Positions 58,709 to 64,000 of a stretch of 64,000 nucleotides of DNA are shown here, one piece after another (within the stretch, counting starts at the first letter, position 1; every line of letters starts with the position of its first letter). The notes under the pieces are model-generated. The model was not told where the DNA came from and did no database searches. It was given only the letters and a program-made list of their open reading frames with translations. The stretch covers positions 46,440 through 110,439 of the forward strand of contig CAZYUA010000011.1 of assembly GCA_964650525.1 (NCBI GenBank), in the 5' to 3' direction. Source of the stretch: UBA1413 sp964650525 (GTDB taxonomy: Bacteria > Bacteroidota > Bacteroidia > Bacteroidales > Prolixibacteraceae). The translations under genes and the position numbers were made by a program.

Positions 58709-59950
58709 TCACTTAATTTTATAAGCTATCAGGGCATTTCCGTGCCGGATCAGAAGACGACCCCGGTCAATGACGGGATGAGCCCAGTGCTGTGCGGTTC
58801 CGAGAGTAACACGGGTTTTGGAAGTCACATCAAAGCCGCCGGGGTCTGCCTTTGCCATGAATAACTCACCCCTGTCGGTATAACCAAACAACCGGCCATC
58901 AGCATAAACGACTGTTCCATTGGCCAATCCCGGGACCTGGTATTTTACCTCACCGGTTTTCCAATCCAGGGCCATCCAGAAGCGGTTTTTATCTCCCGAA
59001 CCATAGAGGGTCCCATTGATGAGAACAGCACCTCCGATCCGGTTATCCATGGTTGGGGTTGCCCACTCCCGGGTAATGGCAGAACCATCGGCTGATAATT
59101 TCAGCTTTACCCCGCCCTGGCCGTAACCGCTGAAGCAAAACACAGCCCCATCGTGGTAAATCGGAGTGTTGGCATGCACGCTCCACTGATTCGGGTGGGG
59201 ATAGGTCCAGAGAAGCTTCCCCGAAACGGCATCCACTCCAATGATGTGCGAATCAAGATGGGTGACCAGCAAGGTCCGGCCCGGAATTTTGACCAGCAGC
59301 GGAGTACAATAGGCAGAAAGTTCGCCCAGCGCCCTGGTGGTCCAGAGCAGATCACCGGTAAAACGGTTCAGGGCGACCACTGCATGATCCGGCCCCCCGG
59401 GAGTTGCGTATATTTTATCCCCGTCAACGACGAAAGTCTCGGTATAACCCCATTGCAGGATCCTGCCGCCAAATGCCGCAACCATGTCCTTTCTCCACCG
59501 TACTTTACCCCCGGCCGTTTCCATGCAGGTAATCAATCCCTTGCCCGAACACTGGTAAAGCAGGTCACCGGCAATTACCGGTGTGCTGCGGGATCCCGGG
59601 TAACTATCAAAGAATTCGGTGCCGTAAGCCGATTTCCACAAGAGCTTTCCATCGTTCGATAAAGCGTAGACATATCCGGTTGTATCCTCCATACCGGAAA
59701 TATAGATCCGGTCGTTCACAACAACAGGAGAAGAAAACCCGGTACCAAGACTCTCATACGACCAGAGAATCTGGGGGCCGCTTTCCGGCCACGAGGGGAG
59801 CAGTCCGGTTTCGTCGTAGATACCGTTGCCGTGAATCCCTCTCCATCGGGTAGCTACCTGAGCCTGTAATACAGAGCCGGCATACATAAGCAAAATAACC
59901 AGGGAACAGGTTCCTTTCAGTAAAAATCCAGGTCTTTCAATTCGCATCAT
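58709..59950 (-). CDS. Secreted PQQ-like beta-propeller protein
   Basis: 413 aa with a signal peptide (CSLVILLMYAGSVLQAQ). Propeller starting TRWRGIHGNGIYDETGLLPSWPESG, with blades YVYALSNDGKLLWKSAYG, TAGGKVRWRKD, RFTGDLLWTTR, AVSGKLLWTYPH and GELFMAKADPGG. It resembles 57089-58516 and may have arisen by duplication. First gene of the minus-strand run; an AT-rich region with TAAATTTC (minus, near 59987-59980) lies upstream. Confidence 0.87.
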   Translation of the reverse strand: MMRIERPGFLLKGTCSLVILLMYAGSVLQAQVATRWRGIHGNGIYDETGLLPSWPESGPQILWSYESLGTGFSSPVVVNDRIYISGMEDTTGYVYALSNDGKLLWKSAYGTEFFDSYPGSRSTPVIAGDLLYQCSGKGLITCMETAGGKVRWRKDMVAAFGGRILQWGYTETFVVDGDKIYATPGGPDHAVVALNRFTGDLLWTTRALGELSAYCTPLLVKIPGRTLLVTHLDSHIIGVDAVSGKLLWTYPHPNQWSVHANTPIYHDGAVFCFSGYGQGGVKLKLSADGSAITREWATPTMDNRIGGAVLINGTLYGSGDKNRFWMALDWKTGEVKYQVPGLANGTVVYADGRLFGYTDRGELFMAKADPGGFDVTSKTRVTLGTAQHWAHPVIDRGRLLIRHGNALIAYKIK

Positions 59951-60185
59951 AATGGATACACAATTAACAGTTAAGGCGCGAAATTTAGCTTTAATTTCAA
60001 CAATAACTACAAAATTAACAGGATGTTAACAAAAACTGACAACTCGATCAAGGGTAAAAACCCCAGGTCGTCTCCGGCAGGAACCCGACGTTATTGAAAC
60101 TCCAGGCTTCAGAACAGAAGGTCATCCGGACCCGTCAAGGATTATTTTTGAGTTTTGTTCGCTGCCCCCTTGCACTCACCGGGCG

Positions 60186-62429
60186 TCATATTTCAGCTCC
60201 CAACCGCAAACTGAAACTCCTGGGAGGCTGGATATCACCCGGTCTGCCCAAGTATTCGGTATTGGTGAAATTCTTTACGACCACAGAAACCTTGATTTGC
60301 GGGGAAACAGCATAGCCGGCATTCAGATCCATGAGGAAATATCCGGTATGGTGTGTATTCCAATAGTCGAAAAAACCGGGAAGAATGGTTTCCCGGGTCT
60401 CTTCAGCCAGGAAAACATCATCGATGCTCAGGATCCGTGAGCGCAGATAGAGGCTGGTTCCGGCCTCTATCCTGCCTGTGGCAGCCATCAAACTCATACT
60501 GGCTGAATGACGGCGCCGGTACTTCAGCATGACTCCCGTGGATTTCCAGGTGACGGGGTTGATCTCTTCAGGTACCATAAATACGTAACCGCCAGTAGCA
60601 GAGTAACGAAGCCGACCTGATGTTTTTGCCAGCATATATTCCAGTTCGAATCCATAAACGCGGGAGGCTTCCCGGTTGGTAGCCTTGAAGCCGTAACCGA
60701 ACTGACCATCAACCGGATCGGCATGAATGCCGAAAAGAAATTCGATCATGTCTTTATTCTGGGAGAGGAAGAGGGCCGCATCCAGCTGTCCCTGCAAAGC
60801 TCCGGCCCTGAGCCCCTGCTTAATTCCGATTTCCGAGTTCCATCCTGATTCGGGTTGTATCTGCTGACTTGGAAAAATTTTTACGGAACCGAGGGTTGTG
60901 GCAGCAAATTTCTCTGCTACCGAAGGGTAACGATACCCCTGGCCAAAGGAGGCCCTCAAAAAAGTATAACCAGATACCCGGTAGTTGAGGCCGGCACGAA
61001 ACAAAGGCACCAACTGATCTCCTGCACCGTCCAGCACATTGTACTCCAGGCGCAGGCCTGCAACCAGTTTGAGACCCTCGGCAGGAAGTATCTCAGCCTG
61101 GGTATACACTCCCGAATTCATGCCGTCATGATTTCCGTAAAACCGGGAAACAACCCGGGTGAAATTTCCGGAAAAACCAGAAATAAGGTTCACCCACTCT
61201 GTAAGTTGGTTAACATACTGGTATTCACCGTATAAATTCAATCCACGGCTGTTATTCTGGCTCGATTCAGGATAATAATTGTCTGAGAACTGTATCCGGG
61301 TCTTCAGGTCATGCCTCTGTTTCTCCCCTTTCCGGAAACTCATGAAGGGATCAAGGGTCAGGAAAGAGCCCCTGATTTTGATAGCTGTACTCTCATCCTG
61401 CCTGAGGGCTCCGGTGGCAGCATTTTCCCAGATTACAAAATCGGTTTTACCCGAGGCTCCGGCATTGAGGGCGAGCCCGTACACGAGCCCCTCCCTGCTG
61501 GGATCCCTGTGTTTTAACTTCAGGTTTACCCGGCCCAGATTTTCATCATTCAGCCTGCGGTAACTATTGTCGAGCATAAGATGGGATCCGAATGCCAAAT
61601 CGGTATTTTTGAACTTTTGAAGATGAGAAAACGATGCGGTATGTAAAAACCTCGGTGAATTCCACCATTTCCATTCTCTGGTAGCAGGAGTGCCATATAG
61701 GGACGATCCGGCATAAAATCTGGTTACAGGCTTTGGTGCAGGATCAGCCGTTCTGAAATTGATGATTCCGTTGAGAGCGGAAGAGCCATAGGCCACCGAG
61801 GAAGCTCCCTTAATGATTTCGACCTGGGAAATATTATCGAGTGGCAGGTAATTCCACTTGACATTCCCCGCGTCGGCCGAAAGAACCGGAAGGCCGTCGA
61901 TCAGGGCTAATACCCTGCTGCCGGCTCCGTAACTGAAACCACTGCCTCCCCGGATCGAAGCCTGTCCATCGAGCACTTCAATGCCCGGAGACTTGTTAAT
62001 AAGTTCTTGTGCGTCTGTTATATGACTGGCAGATACCACCTCCGGTTTCAGGATGCTCATGGATACCGTCAGCTCCGAAACACGCTGCTCTATCCGGTTG
62101 GCGCTAACCACAACCTGCTCAATTTCAGAAACTTCAGGAACAAGAGCAAAATCAGCTTGTACCGTATCCCCCGGATTAACCCGGACCACCCTGGTTCCGG
62201 AGTGGTATCCCAAGAAATGACATTTCAGTGTAAAGTGCCCTGATGAAACTACCAAACTGTACATCCCGTCGTCCCCGGAAACGGTACCCTGATCCTTTGC
62301 CGCAAGGATAGCCGCACCCGGCAGCCCTTCCCCGGTAGTGCTATCGTATACCCGTCCCCTGACGATTTCGCCGGATACGACAGGAATACCGCACAAAAGC
62401 AGCATGAATACAGGAAATAACCTTTTCAT
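60186..62429 (-). CDS. TonB-dependent receptor (BtuB/FecA-like plan)
   Basis: 747 aa outer-membrane transporter. Signal peptide, regulatory-like domain (VRGRVYDSTTGEGLPGAAIL), TonB-box region (EIEQVVVSANRI), plug with SIRGGSGFSYGAGSRVLALIDGLPVLS and KGASSVAYGSSALNGIINFRT, barrel ending FSLRLGAEI. These features match metal-chelate or vitamin receptors more than SusC. It overlaps the preceding lipoprotein gene by ATGA, so the lipoprotein may help bind the ligand. Confidence 0.9.
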   Translation of the reverse strand: MKRLFPVFMLLLCGIPVVSGEIVRGRVYDSTTGEGLPGAAILAAKDQGTVSGDDGMYSLVVSSGHFTLKCHFLGYHSGTRVVRVNPGDTVQADFALVPEVSEIEQVVVSANRIEQRVSELTVSMSILKPEVVSASHITDAQELINKSPGIEVLDGQASIRGGSGFSYGAGSRVLALIDGLPVLSADAGNVKWNYLPLDNISQVEIIKGASSVAYGSSALNGIINFRTADPAPKPVTRFYAGSSLYGTPATREWKWWNSPRFLHTASFSHLQKFKNTDLAFGSHLMLDNSYRRLNDENLGRVNLKLKHRDPSREGLVYGLALNAGASGKTDFVIWENAATGALRQDESTAIKIRGSFLTLDPFMSFRKGEKQRHDLKTRIQFSDNYYPESSQNNSRGLNLYGEYQYVNQLTEWVNLISGFSGNFTRVVSRFYGNHDGMNSGVYTQAEILPAEGLKLVAGLRLEYNVLDGAGDQLVPLFRAGLNYRVSGYTFLRASFGQGYRYPSVAEKFAATTLGSVKIFPSQQIQPESGWNSEIGIKQGLRAGALQGQLDAALFLSQNKDMIEFLFGIHADPVDGQFGYGFKATNREASRVYGFELEYMLAKTSGRLRYSATGGYVFMVPEEINPVTWKSTGVMLKYRRRHSASMSLMAATGRIEAGTSLYLRSRILSIDDVFLAEETRETILPGFFDYWNTHHTGYFLMDLNAGYAVSPQIKVSVVVKNFTNTEYLGRPGDIQPPRSFSLRLGAEI

Positions 62430-62836
62430 TTGGCTTTGAACGTCATCCTTATTTTGAGAACGTTGTTAAAATTGGTCAGGTCGGGTACCTGGGTATTTAT
62501 TTTAAGCGATTGTTCAGAAAGCTCTCCGATTACTGTTGTCAGGGGCATAGCCAGTGAATCTGAAGAAATGACTATCTGGGTCTGAGATTCGGTAAACCAC
62601 CAGGTCCCGTTGAACTTTCCGAAGGTTCCCGTACCGTCTTTGTTAAATTTAGCGTCCCCCCGGAATTTATACAGGAGTTGCCCCGGACCCCCGGCATCAG
62701 CCCCATTGACCAGCAGGCTGTCGGAGGACCAGGTGACAGCAGTTAACAGATCAAACCGGCTGGTTTCTTCTTCTTTCCCGCAACGGAGCAGGCTTAACAA
62801 AGTCAGGATTATCAGTATGGAGACTATTTGCTTCAT
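62426..62836 (-). CDS. Lipoprotein of unknown function, lipocalin-like
   Basis: 136 aa with a lipoprotein signal (LIILTLLSLLRC, lipid Cys19). The mature part is short and beta-rich (LYKFRGDAKFNKDGTGTFGKFNGTWWF), similar in look to small Bacteroidia lipocalin-like domains, but I do not assign a family. Coupled to the TonB receptor by a four-base overlap; probably a surface or periplasmic partner of it. Confidence 0.75.
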   Translation of the reverse strand: MKQIVSILIILTLLSLLRCGKEEETSRFDLLTAVTWSSDSLLVNGADAGGPGQLLYKFRGDAKFNKDGTGTFGKFNGTWWFTESQTQIVISSDSLAMPLTTVIGELSEQSLKINTQVPDLTNFNNVLKIRMTFKAK

Positions 62837-63225
62837 GATATGGTATTTTGAAATCTTTCTTTAACCTACAGGAAATCATTCGGTCGGGCGAACCTTACAC
62901 TGACGATTCAGAAAATGTAATTCACAGTTTCAAATATAAATATTCTGACTAAATAATACCATCACCTGCACCAACAGGCAAAATCCTTTCATTTGCCGGA
63001 ATTGTCAGCCTGATGAGGTATTTTCATCGGAGTATCTGCTGCGGATCAGACTCTGGTATTGAACGGTTAGGTGAAGGAAGATCAGGGTACGGCCGGTCTC
63101 CTGATGGTACTTCTCTGTCATCCGGTCCCTCCACAACGAGTCGACCAGATCCTGCACCTGACAATTTGGTTAACACCATTGAAGTTCCTGGCGGCAAAGC
63201 CACCGAAGAGTGCATGCTCAGGGAT
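62837..63225 (-). other. Intergenic region with the lipoprotein-receptor promoter
   Basis: About 390 bases without a convincing gene on either strand. The part next to the lipoprotein gene is AT-rich and holds the -7 box listed separately. Nothing recognisable is seen in the rest, up to the end of the AbiEii-like remnant. Confidence 0.4.
62931..62938 (-). promoter_or_regulatory. Exact -7 box upstream of the lipoprotein gene
   Basis: TATATTTG on the minus strand, about 94 nt before the ATG at 62836. No TTG at the usual upstream distance, so only the -7 part is supported. Confidence 0.35.
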
Positions 63226-64000
63226 TCAACAAACTTCCCAATCTAAGGCATTCAGCTTCAGCACGAAAGTTCTGATGGCATCAACCATTTCCTCATAAGT
63301 CGGAGAGTCCCCATAGATCATCTGCTCCTTCATCCTTAAGAAATCCTGCTTCCATAATTCACTTGTACCGGAAGAAGGAAGAGGATTTATTGTCTTTGGA
63401 TTATGCAGCTTATAATTGACGCCGCCCAGGCGGGTGTATTTCTGCCTGTGATGCACAATTTCAGCATATAGTTCTTTGTTTTTCAAAGCTTCCCGTGCGA
63501 ATGAAGTACCTATAAGCACATAAATATCATACAGGTGCCGGCTCATTCTGTCAACGCGGATTTTTCAACAGGTCTTTGGAACTCTTCATGCAGGAGAAAT
63601 ATCTTTTCCAGGAATGTTCTTTCAGGATTCACTGTAAGAATAGAAACCGGCGAGGCTGCATAGGCAGAATCCGGAAAACTATCATCCACAAAAGAAGAGA
63701 TCGATTGAAATGAAAAAGGTTCCCGCAGTGACCTGCATCCGATTTCCAATTGAATTTTCTGCTGGATGTATCCAGTTGACTCGATAACATTCGGATAAGA
63801 AATCTCAATAATCCTTGGATCCTGATCTGAATCAACCGGTTTCACGAGTGTAAACTTGACATCCGTAAAACCATTGACCAGAAATGTGGAAACCAAATCC
63901 GGAAAGAAAACGGAATTGATGTATTCATTGAACCGGATTCTCATTCTGGTTATTTCTTTCTTTGACAATTCTCCCGGGAAACCAAGAAAAGTGCGGTCCA
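63226..64000 (-). pseudogene. AbiEii/AbiGii-type nucleotidyltransferase toxin gene, frameshifted and cut by the right edge
   Basis: The visible frame enters at the right edge and reads DRTFLGFPGELSKKE, then NPERTFLEKIFLLHEEFQRPVEKSALTE and a stop at 63543. The next frame resumes MSRHLYDIYVL and continues to 63226. Together these are the C-terminal two thirds of an AbiEii-type toxin (ERTFLEKIFLLHE and RHLYDIYVL are family hallmarks). One extra T in the run at 63561-63565 (plus strand) would restore VEKIRVDRMSRHLYD without a break, so this is a one-base frameshift by mutation or sequencing error. The nucleotidyltransferase motif and the antitoxin would lie outside the window. Confidence 0.85.

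Noticed and set aside
47028..59950. True PQQ-dependent alcohol or glucose dehydrogenases
   Set aside because: Propeller blades match, but vicinal Cys, catalytic Asp and Ca-binding motifs are not seen, so only PQQ-like is claimed.
63013..63246. Short ORFs behind the AbiEii remnant
   Set aside because: Mutually overlapping in several frames, no recognisable product.

Overview
The window looks like a chromosomal segment from a member of the Bacteroidota, probably class Bacteroidia. Evidence: a SusC/SusD-type outer-membrane uptake pair, several other TonB-dependent receptors with an N-terminal carboxypeptidase-regulatory-like domain, large secreted proteins ending in type IX secretion (T9SS) sorting domains, starts with no clear Shine-Dalgarno sequence, and promoter boxes of the TTG / TAnnTTTG type. 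G+C is roughly half by eye. I see no rRNA, tRNA, CRISPR array or insertion sequence.

Layout. 1-7.9 kb: glycan-utilisation locus (susD cut by the left edge, susC, a secreted protein of unknown function, and a divergent secreted beta-helix enzyme that carries the spaced aspartates of GH87 alpha-1,3-glucanases). 8.0-15.3 kb: minus-strand central-metabolism run iorA-iorB-sucA-sucB followed by a YugP-type zinc peptidase. 15.7-28.5 kb: two giant secreted proteins made of Ycf48/BNR-like propeller repeats, fibronectin-III-like repeats and a T9SS tail; the second (2783 aa) holds an almost perfect 721-bp internal duplication. 28.6-35.8 kb: an anaerobic sulfatase-maturase-type radical SAM enzyme, a DUF5715/M15-like protein, a TonB receptor, a PhzF isomerase and an S9-type serine peptidase. 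36-42 kb: sigma-54 response regulator, fabD with a coupled small ORF, a charged helical protein plus DUF937 pair, an HtpX-like protease, and a kbp(ygaU)-dodecin pair.

41.8-60 kb is the most unusual part. Thirteen minus-strand genes run in one direction. The distal eleven (56.9 to 41.8 kb) are joined by ATGA overlaps or short gaps and are probably one operon. It encodes an NHL propeller, a 71-aa Cys4 protein with a twin-arginine-like leader, an exported polyferredoxin, a NapH-like membrane polyferredoxin, a membrane-anchored PQQ-like propeller, a NuoE/NuoF-type NADH-oxidising fusion, a GltD-related flavoprotein that lacks the usual NADPH domain, another PQQ-like propeller, a glycosyltransferase and a LolD/FtsX-type ABC transporter. 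Two more PQQ-like propellers lie just upstream. Read together these look like a chain carrying electrons from NADH through the membrane to periplasmic or cell-surface propeller proteins. I do not recognise it as a described system, and it is my main candidate for new biology. 60.2-62.8 kb holds a TonB receptor with a coupled lipoprotein. The right edge holds an AbiEii-type nucleotidyltransferase toxin gene with a one-base frameshift.

A second pattern worth following is non-coding: related blocks built around AACGAGCATG recur in the leaders of three unrelated genes (about 19.93-20.06, 34.59-34.70 and 57.09-56.95 kb).
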